A stretch of DNA of 64,000 nt from Geodermatophilus obscurus (GCF_900115395.1 NZ_FOWE01000002.1:434001-498000), one strand, 5' to 3'; positions 41,230 to 49,884 are shown, counted from the first letter of the stretch. Made by a program: numbers and translations. The notes: generated by a model not told the origin, from the letters alone.

Positions 41230-42114
41230 TCAGACCCCCTGACCGGGACGGCGGTCCGGGTCGTCCCAGCCGGCCGGGGTGGTCGGCGGCACGACGCCAC
41301 CCTCCGGCGGGGTGGTCCCGTACGGCGGGGGCGGCAGCGGGGTGCCACCGGCGGTGGAGTCACCGTAGGTCGCGCCCGTCCCGTAGCCACCCGAGGTGGT
41401 CGTCTCGTAGCTCGTCGTCTCGTAGCCCGACGTCGTGCCGTAGGACGGGGTCGACTCGTAGCCGGAGTAGGCCGGTGCCGGGTCGACGTAGTTGCCCGAG
41501 CCGGTGGTCGACGTCCCGGTGAGGGACCGGGTGCCGGAGGACGGGCCGTCGGAGTGGGCGGCCTTGACCCCGCTGGTCAGCCGGCCGGCGAGGACACCGG
41601 CGACGGCGGCACCGAGCAGGAAGGCGCCGGGCCGGCGGCGGGCGAAGCTGCGGACGTCCTCGAGCAGGTCGGCCGGCTCGCGGTTCTGCAGCATGTCGGC
41701 GAAGTCCTGCACGCGGCCGGCGCCCTGCTGGATCAGGTCGCGGGCCGGGCCGGGGGCCGGGGCGTTGCCGTCGACCATGCCGCGCAGCTGCTCGGCCAGG
41801 CTCGACAGGCTCTGCCCGGCCTTCTGCTGCTGCGACACGACCTGCTGGCGGACCTGGGTGCGGCCCTGGTCGACCAGGCCCGCGGCCTGCTGCTTGGTCT
41901 CGGCGACGACGTTCTTCGCCTGGTCGGCGGCCGTCGAGGCGACCTGGTTGCCGGCCTGCTTGGCCGTCTGGCCGACGTTGCGGGCCTCGTCGCGGGCCAC
42001 GTCGGTGGTCGACGGGGAGCCCGTGGTGGTGGTCGAGGTCGTACTCGTGTCCCCGAAGCCGGTCGCGCCCGAGGAGGGCGGCGGCGGGAGGGGAGCGTCG
42101 ATGGAGTGGGTCAT
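41230..42114 (-). CDS. Envelope-associated protein with amphipathic helix, membrane helix and tyrosine/glycine-rich tail
   Basis: A 294-residue protein. Residues about 40-130 are a long amphipathic helix (ARNVGQTAKQAGNQVASTAADQAKNVVAETKQQ), then RRPGAFLLGAAVAGVLAGRL is a probable membrane segment, and the last 110 residues are low-complexity Ser/Thr/Gly/Tyr/Pro. AGGAGG precedes the ATG. The stop lies 3 bp from the start of the holin-like gene, so the three genes form an operon. The function is unknown; surface or division-site association is a guess. Confidence 0.75.
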   Translation of the reverse strand: MTHSIDAPLPPPPSSGATGFGDTSTTSTTTTGSPSTTDVARDEARNVGQTAKQAGNQVASTAADQAKNVVAETKQQAAGLVDQGRTQVRQQVVSQQQKAGQSLSSLAEQLRGMVDGNAPAPGPARDLIQQGAGRVQDFADMLQNREPADLLEDVRSFARRRPGAFLLGAAVAGVLAGRLTSGVKAAHSDGPSSGTRSLTGTSTTGSGNYVDPAPAYSGYESTPSYGTTSGYETTSYETTTSGGYGTGATYGDSTAGGTPLPPPPYGTTPPEGGVVPPTTPAGWDDPDRRPGQGV

Positions 42115-42396
42115 CGTTCCTCCTGAGTGGATCTCGGTCGGCGTAGCGCTACCCCGGAATGGATCACGCACACATCAGCGAGGGACGGCCGTCGCCGGGG
42201 GGTGTGCGTGTGGAACGGGGCCGGCGGTGGTGCGGGTGCCGGCCCGTGACGCGTGGGGAAGAGCGGTCCGGCACCGCCCGGGGCCGTGGCACCTGATCGG
42301 CGACAGCCCCGAGGACGGCGCCGAGGACGGCGCCGTTCCCGCTGGCCAGGGGCTACCCGGACGGAGGGGTCCGGAAACGGGGACCGGTCTGCGCCA

Positions 42397-42415
42397 CCAG
42401 GTAAGGTGAGCCTTC
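42397..42415 (+). promoter_or_regulatory. Probable DtxR/IdeR iron box upstream of the siderophore-interacting protein
   Basis: CCAGGTAAGGTGAGCCTTC matches the 19-bp iron box (TTAGGTAAGGCTAACCTAA type) at 12 positions, ending 20 bp before the gene start. The 321-bp region upstream of that gene holds nothing else I can identify. Confidence 0.6.
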
Positions 42416-42435
42416 CCTGACCTGAGGAGGGCCCT

Positions 42436-43278
42436 GTGGCCGACCCCGCCCCGCGCCGCCGGCGCACGCCCCGCACCGGCACCGTCGTGCGGACCACCCG
42501 GCTCACGCCGCACGTCGTGCGCGTCGTCCTCGGCGGGGACGGGCTGGCCGGCTTCGCCCCCGAGCACACCGACTCCTACGTCAAGCTGCAGTTCCCCCCG
42601 CCGGGAGCGCCCTACGCCGCGCCCTTCGACCTCGACGACGTGCAGGCGCGGCTGCCGCGCGAGCAGTGGCCCTCGACCCGCACCTACACCGTGCGCCGCT
42701 GGGACGCCGCCGCCGCGGAGCTGACCATCGACTTCGTCGTCCACGGCGACGAGGGCGTCGCCGGGCCATGGGCGGTGGCCGCGGGGCCGGGCGACACGCT
42801 GCAGCTGCTCGGCCCCGGCGGGGCCTACACGCCGGCCGCGGACGCCGGCTGGCACCTGCTGGCCGGCGACGAGACGGCGCTGCCGGCGATCGCCGTCGCG
42901 CTGGAGGCGCTGCCCGCCGGCGCCCGCGCGGAGGTGTTCGTCGAGGTGGCCGGCCCGGAGGAGGAGCAGCCGCTGGCCGGGGGACCGGGCGTGCGGGTGA
43001 CCTGGGTCCGCCGCGGCCGCGCGCCGGGGGTCGCCCTGGTCGCCGCCGTCGCCGGTGCCGACCTGCCCGACGGTGACGTGCACGTCTTCGTCCACGGCGA
43101 GGCGGGCGCCGTCCGCGAGCTGCGCCGGTTCGTGCGCGCGGGCTTCGACGTCCCCCGCGAGCGGCTGTCGGTGTCGGGCTACTGGCGCCTGGGCAGCACC
43201 GAGGACCGCTGGCAGGCCGAGAAGCGCGAGTGGAACGCCGCCGTCGAGGCCGAGGATCAGGGGCTGCCGGTCGCCTGA
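42436..43278 (+). CDS. Siderophore-interacting protein (FAD/NAD(P)H ferric-siderophore reductase)
   Basis: A 280-residue SIP-family flavoenzyme. The FAD-binding block is RTYTVRRWD (about residues 82-90), the pyridine-nucleotide side carries LLAGDETALPAIAVALEAL, and the C-terminal motif VSGYWRLGSTEDRWQAEKREW is diagnostic. It releases iron from imported ferric siderophores by reduction in the cytoplasm. Start GTG with GGAGG upstream; an iron box sits just before it, so it should be induced in iron starvation. Its 3' end overlaps the convergent enoyl-CoA hydratase gene by 22 bp. Confidence 0.95.
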   Translation: MADPAPRRRRTPRTGTVVRTTRLTPHVVRVVLGGDGLAGFAPEHTDSYVKLQFPPPGAPYAAPFDLDDVQARLPREQWPSTRTYTVRRWDAAAAELTIDFVVHGDEGVAGPWAVAAGPGDTLQLLGPGGAYTPAADAGWHLLAGDETALPAIAVALEALPAGARAEVFVEVAGPEEEQPLAGGPGVRVTWVRRGRAPGVALVAAVAGADLPDGDVHVFVHGEAGAVRELRRFVRAGFDVPRERLSVSGYWRLGSTEDRWQAEKREWNAAVEAEDQGLPVA

Positions 43279-44063
43279 CCGCGCCAGGGGAACCGTGGTG
43301 CGCGGCGCTCGGTGAAGGCGGCCACGCCCTCGGCCAGCTCGCCGGCGGACGCGGTCTCCCGGTACCAGCGGGCGGCCAGCTCCTCGACGGCGTCCTCGTC
43401 GTCCCCGGCGGCCAGGGCCGCGGTGATCTCCTTGGCCGCGCGCTGGGTCAGCGCCGAGCGGGAGGCGAGCACCTCGGCGAACCGCCGGACCTCCCCGGCG
43501 AGGTCGCCGGCCGGCAGCAGCCGGTCGACCAGCCCGGTCCGCAGCGCGGTCGCGGCGTCGACGAGCTCGCCGGAGTACAGCAGGTAGCGCGCCGTCGAGG
43601 GCCCGACCAGTCGCACCAGCTGGCGGGTCGACGTGGGCGTGAAGACGATCCCCACCCTCGCCGGGGTGACCCCGAAGACGCCGGTCGGGTCGGTGAAGCG
43701 CAGGTCGCAGCACGTGGCCAGCTCCACGCCGCCGCCGATGCAGTGCCCGCGGATCATGGCGATCGTCGGCCCGGGGAAGTCGCGCAGGGCCGCCTGGGCG
43801 GCGAGGTTGTCCCGGCGCAGCTGCGCCATCGGGTCGCCGGCGTCCGGCCCGCCGAGCAGGTCGGCGATGTCGGCCCCGGCGCAGAAGCCCGGCCCGGCGC
43901 CGGTGACCACCAGGACGCGCACCGCCGGGTCGTCGGCCAGCCCGGCCAGCACGCCGGGCAGCGCCGCCCACATCGCGGCGGTGAGCGCGTTGCGCTTCTC
44001 CGGGCGGTCGATGGTCAGGACGGCGACCGCGCCGTCCCGGGTCACGCGCAGGTGCTCGGTCAC
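43257..44063 (-). CDS. Enoyl-CoA hydratase/isomerase family protein
   Basis: A 268-residue crotonase-fold protein. The oxyanion-hole segments are EKRNALTAAM and GPGFCAGADIADLLGG, and the second is FPGPTIAMIRGHCIGGGVELATCCDLRF. A glutamate lies in GGVELA; the second acid typical of hydratases is not obvious, as PARVGIVF replaces the P-E-x-x-L-G block. It may therefore be an isomerase or another crotonase. The start is GTG. It ends inside the SIP gene and begins 4 bp after the metallopeptidase stop. Confidence 0.88.
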   Translation of the reverse strand: MTEHLRVTRDGAVAVLTIDRPEKRNALTAAMWAALPGVLAGLADDPAVRVLVVTGAGPGFCAGADIADLLGGPDAGDPMAQLRRDNLAAQAALRDFPGPTIAMIRGHCIGGGVELATCCDLRFTDPTGVFGVTPARVGIVFTPTSTRQLVRLVGPSTARYLLYSGELVDAATALRTGLVDRLLPAGDLAGEVRRFAEVLASRSALTQRAAKEITAALAAGDDEDAVEELAARWYRETASAGELAEGVAAFTERRAPRFPWRGQATGSP

Positions 44064-44067
44064 CGTC

Positions 44068-44997
44068 TCAGCCCAGGTCGTCGGTGGTGAAGGTGTCGCA
44101 CCGCGCCGGGTCCCCGGTCTCGTAACCGGTGAGGAACCAGCGCTGGCGCTGCTCGGACGAGCCGTGCGTGAAGGCGTCCTGGTCGACGTTGCCGCCGCCC
44201 AGGTTCTCCTGGATGAAGTCGTCGCCGATCCGCCCGGCGGTGTCCAGCGCGCGGTCGACGTCGTCCTGCGTGATCTCGGCGATCAGCGGGGCGCCGGACT
44301 CGTCGGGCACGGTCGTCGCGTGGTTGGCCCACGCGCCGGCGTAGCAGTCGGCCTGCAGCTCCAGGCGCACCGCGCCGCTGGTGGGGCCGCTCTCGCCGGG
44401 CGTCACCTGCTGGTTGGTGCCGAGCAGGTTCTGCACGTGGTGGCCGTACTCGTGGGCGATCACGTAGGAGTTCGGGAAGGCGCCGCCCTGGGCGCCGAAC
44501 TGCGAGCGCAGCGTGTCGAAGAACGACAGGTCGATGTAGACGAGGCGGTCGGCCGGGCAGTAGAAGGGGCCGGAGCCGCTGGTGGCCCCGCCGCACTGCG
44601 TCTGCACCTGCCCGGAGAAGAACACCGTCTGGGTGGGCACGTACTGCGGGCCGAGCTGCTGCGTCCAGAAGTCCTGGATGGACTCGACGTCGGCGACCAC
44701 GGCGCACTCGACGGAGTCGTTGGCGTCGCCGCTGTCGTCGCACGACTGCTCCAGGGCGGCGTTGTCGGCCGTCTCGCCCTCGGCCAGCCCGGCCAGCGCG
44801 CCCAGCCCGGCACCGGTGCCGGCGCCGCCCCCGCTCCCGCCGCCGAGGACCTGCACCAGCACGATGACGAGGAGGCCGACGAGGCCGATCCCGCCACCGC
44901 CGACGGCGATCCCGCGCCCGCCGCCCAGGCCGCCGGAGCGTCCCCGCCGGTCCTGGATCGACGACGTGTCGAGGTCGCCGCCCTCCCTGTACCGCAT
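44068..44997 (-). CDS. Neutral zinc metallopeptidase (YpfJ family)
   Basis: A 309-residue membrane-anchored metallopeptidase: glycine-rich N-terminus, one membrane helix (GLVGLLVIVLVQVLGG), then the peptidase domain with zinc site YVIAHEYGHHVQNLLG (HExxH) and third ligand in ELQADCYAGAWA. Conserved YIDLSFFDTLRSQFGA precedes it. The extracytoplasmic domain contains several cysteines. The substrate is unknown for the whole family. Confidence 0.92.
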   Translation of the reverse strand: MRYREGGDLDTSSIQDRRGRSGGLGGGRGIAVGGGGIGLVGLLVIVLVQVLGGGSGGGAGTGAGLGALAGLAEGETADNAALEQSCDDSGDANDSVECAVVADVESIQDFWTQQLGPQYVPTQTVFFSGQVQTQCGGATSGSGPFYCPADRLVYIDLSFFDTLRSQFGAQGGAFPNSYVIAHEYGHHVQNLLGTNQQVTPGESGPTSGAVRLELQADCYAGAWANHATTVPDESGAPLIAEITQDDVDRALDTAGRIGDDFIQENLGGGNVDQDAFTHGSSEQRQRWFLTGYETGDPARCDTFTTDDLG

Positions 44998-45145
44998 GCG
45001 ACTGAGCCCTCCCGGTGGTCCGTGCGATCGACCGTGCCACCGGGTGCGGACGGCCGCGACCCGGAACGGGACCCGGGCCGCGGCCGCCCGCCCGCCGTCC
45101 CCGGGCGGTCCGGCGGAGTGGGGGCGGCGCGGTGGAGAAGCCCGC

Positions 45146-45991
45146 TCAGGCGCGTTCGGCCGGCTCGGACCCGGTGCGCGGGGCGGCGTCGGGCTGGTCG
45201 CGCAGGAACAGGTACCAGTACGAGGTCCCGACGAAGACGACCGCACCGACCAGGTTGCCCACGCCGGCCAGCAGCCAGTTGGTGAGGGTGTCGCCCCAGT
45301 TGGCGCCCTCCACCCCGGCGAAGAGCGCCGCGGGCAGGAAGAACATGTTGGCGACCACGTGGTCGAAGCCCATGGCGACGAAGGCCATGACCGGGAAGAA
45401 GACGGCCAGGATCTTGCCCGAGACGCCGGTCGCCGCCAGCGACATCCACACCGCGAGGCAGACCAGCCAGTTGCACCCGACCCCGCGCAGGAAGGTCTCC
45501 CACGCGGTGTGGTGCGTCTTGCCGTCGGCGATCTCGGCCAGCCGGGTGAAGGTCAGCTGGGCGCTGCCGGTGCTGTCGGCGTCGCCGATGACCCCGGTGG
45601 AGACGGCGAGGAAGTACGCGACGAACAGGGCGCCGAGCAGGTTGCCGACCAGCACCAGGGTCACGTTGCGCACGACGTCGGCCACGTTGATCTTGCCGTT
45701 CATCGCACCGAGCGGGACCAGCATCATGTTGCCGGTGGCCAGGTCGGAGCCGGCGATGAGCACCAGGACCAGGCCCAGGGTGAAGGCCGCGCCCATGAAC
45801 AGCGTCGGCAGCGTGCCCCAGGTCTCGGGGTCCAGCCCGGAGGACACGGTGATGGCGACCAGCGCGCCGAAGGAGATGTAGGCGCCGGCGAGGAAGGCGC
45901 TCACCAGCACCCGGTCCCACGTCCGGTGCACCTTCTTGGCGCCGGTCGCGGCCGCGACCTTGGCGATCTCGGCTGGTTCCTTGGCGGTCAT
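45146..45991 (-). CDS. Formate/nitrite transporter family channel (FNT)
   Basis: A 281-residue, six-helix channel. Signatures are AFLAGAYISFGALVAIT, GSDLATGNMMLVPLGAMNG, GNLLGALFVAYFLA, GVGCNWLVCLAVWMSLAATGVSGK and MGFDHVVANMFFLPAALFAG. GGAGG precedes the ATG. These channels pass formate, nitrite or hydrosulfide; the ion cannot be chosen from the sequence. It is monocistronic here. Confidence 0.95.
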   Translation of the reverse strand: MTAKEPAEIAKVAAATGAKKVHRTWDRVLVSAFLAGAYISFGALVAITVSSGLDPETWGTLPTLFMGAAFTLGLVLVLIAGSDLATGNMMLVPLGAMNGKINVADVVRNVTLVLVGNLLGALFVAYFLAVSTGVIGDADSTGSAQLTFTRLAEIADGKTHHTAWETFLRGVGCNWLVCLAVWMSLAATGVSGKILAVFFPVMAFVAMGFDHVVANMFFLPAALFAGVEGANWGDTLTNWLLAGVGNLVGAVVFVGTSYWYLFLRDQPDAAPRTGSEPAERA

Positions 45992-46133
45992 CGCGCCTCC
46001 TCCGGGGCGAGGGCGTCGGTGTCCGGACGGTAGCGGCACAGGACCGTCCGCGCCGTGCGAGGAGCCGCCCGGAGCCGCCGCCGTCCCCGGCGTGGATCTA
46101 GGGTCGGGGCGTCCACCAGGTCGGGAGGGGTCC

Positions 46134-46523
46134 ATGGCGTTCTCGAACCGCGTCCGCAGCGCACTGACGACGACGGTGCTCGCCACCGCCGCCACCGGTT
46201 TCCTGGCCGGCTGCGGCAGCGACGACGAGGAGGAGCAGGTCGCCTACTGCACCAACGAGGACGGCGAGATCGTCGACGACGAGTACTGCGACGACGACTA
46301 CCGCGGCGGCGGGGGTGGCCTGTTCTTCCTCTACCTGGGCGCCTTCCGCGGCGGGCTGCCCGTGGGCACCGTGCTGCCCTCCGGCGGCACCCGCGTCGAC
46401 CCGCGCGACACCGCGGCCCGGCAGCGGTACGGCCTGCCCGGCACCGGCACGGTGGCCAGCGGCACCCGCGTCACCGGTGGCATCGGCTCGGGCACCGGCG
46501 GCAACCGCACCTCCGGCTCCTGA
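46134..46523 (+). CDS. Small acidic lipoprotein (partner of glutathionylspermidine-synthase-like protein)
   Basis: A 129-residue protein with a lipoprotein signal (FLAGC at about residue 27), a short acidic region with two cysteines (YCTNEDGEIVDDEYCDDDY), a hydrophobic glycine-rich stretch (GGGGGLFFLYLGAFRGGLP) and a Gly/Thr/Ser-rich tail. GGGAGGGG precedes the ATG. The next gene starts 9 bp after its stop. In enteric bacteria the YgiB lipoprotein is likewise paired with the YgiC synthase-like protein, which supports a joint envelope function. Confidence 0.7.
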   Translation: MAFSNRVRSALTTTVLATAATGFLAGCGSDDEEEQVAYCTNEDGEIVDDEYCDDDYRGGGGGLFFLYLGAFRGGLPVGTVLPSGGTRVDPRDTAARQRYGLPGTGTVASGTRVTGGIGSGTGGNRTSGS

Positions 46524-46532
46524 GGCGCGGGC

Positions 46533-47756
46533 GTGCGGCGCGTCGAGGGCGGCGTCGTCCGGCCCGGCTGGGAGGCCGAGGTCGAGGCGCAGGGGCTGGT
46601 GTACAACCGCACCACCACCCCCGGCGGTGAGGTCCGCAGCTACTGGCGCGAGGGCCCCTTCTACGACTTGACCTCCGCGGAGGTGGCCCGGCTCGAGGGC
46701 TGGGTGTCGCAGCTGTTCGAGATGTGCGTCGCCGCCGGCGACCACGTGGTCGAGCACGACCTGTTCGAGCGGATGGGCATCCCGCTCATCGCCCGCTCCG
46801 GCATCCGCGCCTCCTGGGAGGCCGAGCCGCCCAGCGTCTACGGCCGCTTCGACCTGCGCTACGACGGCGAGGGCCCGCCGAAGCTGCTCGAGTTCAACGC
46901 CGACACCCCCACCGGGCTGGTGGAGGCGGCGGTCGCGCAGTGGAACTGGCACCTGTTCACCGGCCAGGGCCGCGACCAGTGGAACGCCCTGCACGAGAAG
47001 CTGGTCGCCGCGTGGCAGCGCAACCTCACCCGCTGGGAGCGGCGGACCGGGCTGCGGCCACGCGTGCACCTGGCCTGGAGCAGCGCCGACCCCTCCGGCG
47101 AGGACCGGATGACCGTCGCCTACCTGATGGACACCGTGGTGCAGGCCGGCTACGAGGCCGTGGAGCTCGTCGTCGAGGACATCGCCCTCGACGCCGGCGA
47201 CGGGCGCTTCTACGACCCGGCCGGCCGCCACCTCGACGTCGTCTTCAAGCTCTACCCCTGGGAGTGGCTCGTCGACGACGAGTTCGGCGCGGCCGTCCTG
47301 GCCGACGCCGCCCGGCCCGGCGGCACCACGTGGGTCGAGCCGGTCTACAAGATGCTCTGGAGCACCAAGGCGCTGCTGCCGGTGCTGTGGCGGCTGTTCG
47401 GCGGCGACCCGGTGCTCTCGCAGCTGCTGCTGCCGGCCTACTTCGCCGACGAGGTGCCGGCGAGCTGGCGCGACTTCGTGCGCAAGCCGCTGTGGGGCCG
47501 CGAGGGCGCCAACGTGCAGATCGTCCGCGACGGGCAGGTGGTCACCGCGCTGCCCGGCCGGTACGGCACCGAGGGGTTCGTCGTCCAGGAGTTCGCGCCG
47601 CTGCCCGACTTCCCCGGCGTCGACGGCCCGCACCACCCGGTGCTCGGCGCCTGGGTGGTCGACGGCGAGCCCGCCGGCCTCGGCATCCGCGAGAGCGACG
47701 GGCTGATCACCGACAACCTCAGCTTCTTCGTCCCGCACACCGTCGACGCCCGCTGA
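46533..47756 (+). CDS. Glutathionylspermidine synthase-like ATP-grasp protein (YgiC family)
   Basis: A 407-residue ATP-grasp protein matching the synthase domain of glutathionylspermidine synthetase: GRFDLRYDGEGPPKLLEFNADTPTGLVEAA (ATP/Mg region), LYPWEWLVDDEFG, WVEPVYKMLWSTKALLPVLW, FVRKPLWGREGANVQI and GFVVQEFAPLPDF. Stand-alone proteins of this type (YgiC/YjfC) do not make glutathionylspermidine and have an unknown amide-ligase role. The GTG start lies 9 bp after a lipoprotein gene stop. Confidence 0.9.
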   Translation: MRRVEGGVVRPGWEAEVEAQGLVYNRTTTPGGEVRSYWREGPFYDLTSAEVARLEGWVSQLFEMCVAAGDHVVEHDLFERMGIPLIARSGIRASWEAEPPSVYGRFDLRYDGEGPPKLLEFNADTPTGLVEAAVAQWNWHLFTGQGRDQWNALHEKLVAAWQRNLTRWERRTGLRPRVHLAWSSADPSGEDRMTVAYLMDTVVQAGYEAVELVVEDIALDAGDGRFYDPAGRHLDVVFKLYPWEWLVDDEFGAAVLADAARPGGTTWVEPVYKMLWSTKALLPVLWRLFGGDPVLSQLLLPAYFADEVPASWRDFVRKPLWGREGANVQIVRDGQVVTALPGRYGTEGFVVQEFAPLPDFPGVDGPHHPVLGAWVVDGEPAGLGIRESDGLITDNLSFFVPHTVDAR

Positions 47757-47759
47757 GGC

Positions 47760-48314
47760 TCACGCCGGCCGGTAGGTCAGCAGCGTGACGCCGGAGCGGA
47801 AGGTGCGGCTGCCGGTCGCGGTGAGCCGGACGTCGGTGCCGTCGGGGAACAGCCGCCGCCCCCGGCCGAGCACCCGCGGGAAGACGAACAGCCGGTACTC
47901 GTCGACCACCCCCGCCGCGATGAGCGCGTGGCACAGCGTGATGCTGCCGGTGATCCCGACCTCGCCGTCGCGCCCGCGCAGCAGCCGGCGGACCTCCTCG
48001 ACGGCGTCGCCGGACAGCACCGTGGTGTTCGCCCAGCCGGGTTCGGCGAGGGTCGAGGAGACGACGGCCTTCTCGACCGCGTCGAGGTGCGCCCCGATCC
48101 CGGTGGTGTCGCCGGCCTGGTGCGGCCAGAACCCGCGCATCTCCTCGAACGTGCGCCGGCCGGTCAGGAACACCGACTGGCCGGCCATGTGGCCCCGGAC
48201 GACGTCGAGCTGGTCGGAGACGTCGGCGCCGTCGTCCTGCGGGGCGAACCAGCCGCCGGTCGCCTCCACGACGCCGTCCAGGGTGGTGTTCTGGGTGATC
48301 ACGAGCCGGGCCAT
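47760..48314 (-). CDS. Dihydrofolate reductase family protein (RibD C-terminal-like)
   Basis: A 184-residue protein with the DHFR-like fold common in actinobacteria: RLVITQNTTLDGVVEATGGWF, QSVFLTGRRTFEEMRGFWP, TVLSGDAVEEVRRLL, ITGSITLCHALIAAGVVDEYRLFVFPRVLGRGRRLF. It is an NADPH-binding reductase of unknown substrate and not the housekeeping DHFR. It is convergent with the synthase gene, with only 3 bp between the stops. Confidence 0.9.
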   Translation of the reverse strand: MARLVITQNTTLDGVVEATGGWFAPQDDGADVSDQLDVVRGHMAGQSVFLTGRRTFEEMRGFWPHQAGDTTGIGAHLDAVEKAVVSSTLAEPGWANTTVLSGDAVEEVRRLLRGRDGEVGITGSITLCHALIAAGVVDEYRLFVFPRVLGRGRRLFPDGTDVRLTATGSRTFRSGVTLLTYRPA

Positions 48315-48392
48315 GCGGGGTCTCCTCGGGTCGGGGCGCTCCGGGTCGTGACTGCCCGGGCGCCGGGATCTCGTCGGTCCTACGGTCGGGGC

Positions 48393-48848
48393 ATGCCAGT
48401 CCAGGGGGAGTACGTCCCGAGTCCGCAGCAGTGGGTCCGCGACCAGGTGGAGCGCTACGAGGCCACCGGGGGGCGTGAGGCGAACACGCTGCTCGACACC
48501 GGCCTGCCGGTCGTCGTCTTCACGACCCGAGGCGCGACGACGGGGAAGGTCCGCAAGCAGCCGCTCATGCGCGTGGAGAAGGACGGCGTCTACGCGATGG
48601 TCGGCTCCCAGGGCGGGGCGCCGAAGGACCCCGCGTGGGTCGCCAACCTCCGCAGGTACCCCGACCAGGTGAGCGTGCAGGACGGGCCGGAGCCCTGGGA
48701 CGGCGTCGCGCGGGAGATCACCGGCGAGGAGCGGGCCGAGTGGTGGGAGCGCGCCGTGGCCGCCTACCCGCCCTACGCGGAGTACCAGCGGAAGACCGAC
48801 CGGGTCATCCCCGTCTTCCTCGTCGAACGGAGTGCCGAGACCGCTTAG
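48393..48848 (+). CDS. Nitroreductase family deazaflavin-dependent oxidoreductase
   Basis: A 151-residue split-barrel protein of the Ddn family, which uses coenzyme F420: PSPQQWVRDQVERYEATGG, PVVVFTTRGATTGKVRKQPLMRVEKDG, AMVGSQGGAPKDPAWVANLRRYP, WWERAVAAYPPYAEYQRKTDR and IPVFLVER. The substrate is unknown. The stop codon TAG lies inside an iron box that belongs to the next gene. Confidence 0.93.
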   Translation: MPVQGEYVPSPQQWVRDQVERYEATGGREANTLLDTGLPVVVFTTRGATTGKVRKQPLMRVEKDGVYAMVGSQGGAPKDPAWVANLRRYPDQVSVQDGPEPWDGVAREITGEERAEWWERAVAAYPPYAEYQRKTDRVIPVFLVERSAETA

Positions 48849-48863
48849 GCAAGCCTGCCCTAA
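48845..48863 (+). promoter_or_regulatory. DtxR/IdeR iron box overlapping a stop codon
   Basis: TTAGGCAAGCCTGCCCTAA matches the 19-bp iron-box consensus at about 15 positions and is nearly palindromic. It lies 45 bp before the siderophore-binding protein gene and contains the TAG stop of the upstream oxidoreductase gene. Confidence 0.85.
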
Positions 48864-48907
48864 GGTGGGTCCCCGGTGCCGGACGGTCCGGCGCCGGGAG
48901 GAGGGCA

Positions 48908-49876
48908 GTGGTGCTCTGGGGACGGACGGGCCGGCGGGTGACCGGGGCCGTGCTGACGGCGGCGGTGCTGAGCGGATGCGGCGGGACGGAGCCGGAGGCG
49001 CGGGCGGAGGCGACGCCGGCGGAGGAGACCCGCACGGTGCAGCACGCGATGGGGGAGACGGAGATCGTCGGCACCCCGGAGCGCGTCGTCGTCCTCGACA
49101 CCGGTGAGCTCGACGCCGCGCTCGCCCTCGGGGTGACGCCGGTGGGCGCGACCCGCACCGACGTGAGCGACGAGCTGCCCGGCTTCGTCGCGGCGGCCGG
49201 CGTCGACCCCGCGGACATCGCGGACGTGGGCACCATCGCCGATCCCGACCTGGAGGCCATCGCGGCCCTGGAGCCGGACCTGATCCTGTCCAACGCGGTG
49301 CGGCACGCCGAGGTCCACGACCAGCTGGCCGGCATCGCCCCCACCGTCTTCGCCGAGGCGATCGGCGAGAGCTGGCAGGAGAACCTGCTGCTGGCCGGCG
49401 AGGCGCTCGGCCGCGCCGAGGAGGCGCAGGCTCTGCTCGACGAGTACACCGTGCGGGCGCAGGAGGTCGGCGAGCTCTACGGCGACCCGGCCGCCACCGA
49501 GGTCAGCATCGCCCGCTTCCTCGACGGCACGCTGGTGCGGCTCTACGGCGAGGGGTCGTTCATCGGGTCGGTGCTGGCCGACGTCGGCTTCGCCCGGCCG
49601 GAGGTGCAGCGCACGCAGGAGACGTTCGTCGAGGTCTCGCCCGAGCAGGTGACCCAGGCCGACGGCGACCTGCTCTTCCACGCCGCGTACGGGGCCGACG
49701 GCGCGGCGGCGGCCGAGCAGGTCACCGCCGGGCCGCTGTGGCGGTCGATCCCGGCGGTCGCCGAGGGGCGCGCCGTCTCCGTCGACGACGACCGGTGGTT
49801 CCTCGGCCTCGGCCCGCTGGGCGCCGGACTGGTGCTCGACGACCTCGAGGAGCTGGCCGGGCAGCTGGCCGCCTGA
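48908..49876 (+). CDS. Iron-siderophore ABC transporter substrate-binding lipoprotein
   Basis: A 322-residue periplasmic-binding-type lipoprotein: lipobox AAVLSGC, then the class III binding fold with GTPERVVVLDTGELDAALALGVTPVG, IADPDLEAIAALEPDLILSNAVR, EDAQALLDEY-like spacer helix and FIGSVLADVGFARP. This matches ferric-siderophore receptors (FepB/FhuD type). The permease and ATPase genes are not adjacent, so it is an orphan binding protein or uses a transporter encoded elsewhere. GGGAGGAGG precedes the GTG start, and an iron box lies upstream. Confidence 0.93.
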   Translation: MVLWGRTGRRVTGAVLTAAVLSGCGGTEPEARAEATPAEETRTVQHAMGETEIVGTPERVVVLDTGELDAALALGVTPVGATRTDVSDELPGFVAAAGVDPADIADVGTIADPDLEAIAALEPDLILSNAVRHAEVHDQLAGIAPTVFAEAIGESWQENLLLAGEALGRAEEAQALLDEYTVRAQEVGELYGDPAATEVSIARFLDGTLVRLYGEGSFIGSVLADVGFARPEVQRTQETFVEVSPEQVTQADGDLLFHAAYGADGAAAAEQVTAGPLWRSIPAVAEGRAVSVDDDRWFLGLGPLGAGLVLDDLEELAGQLAA

Positions 49877-49884
49877 CCCGCCGC

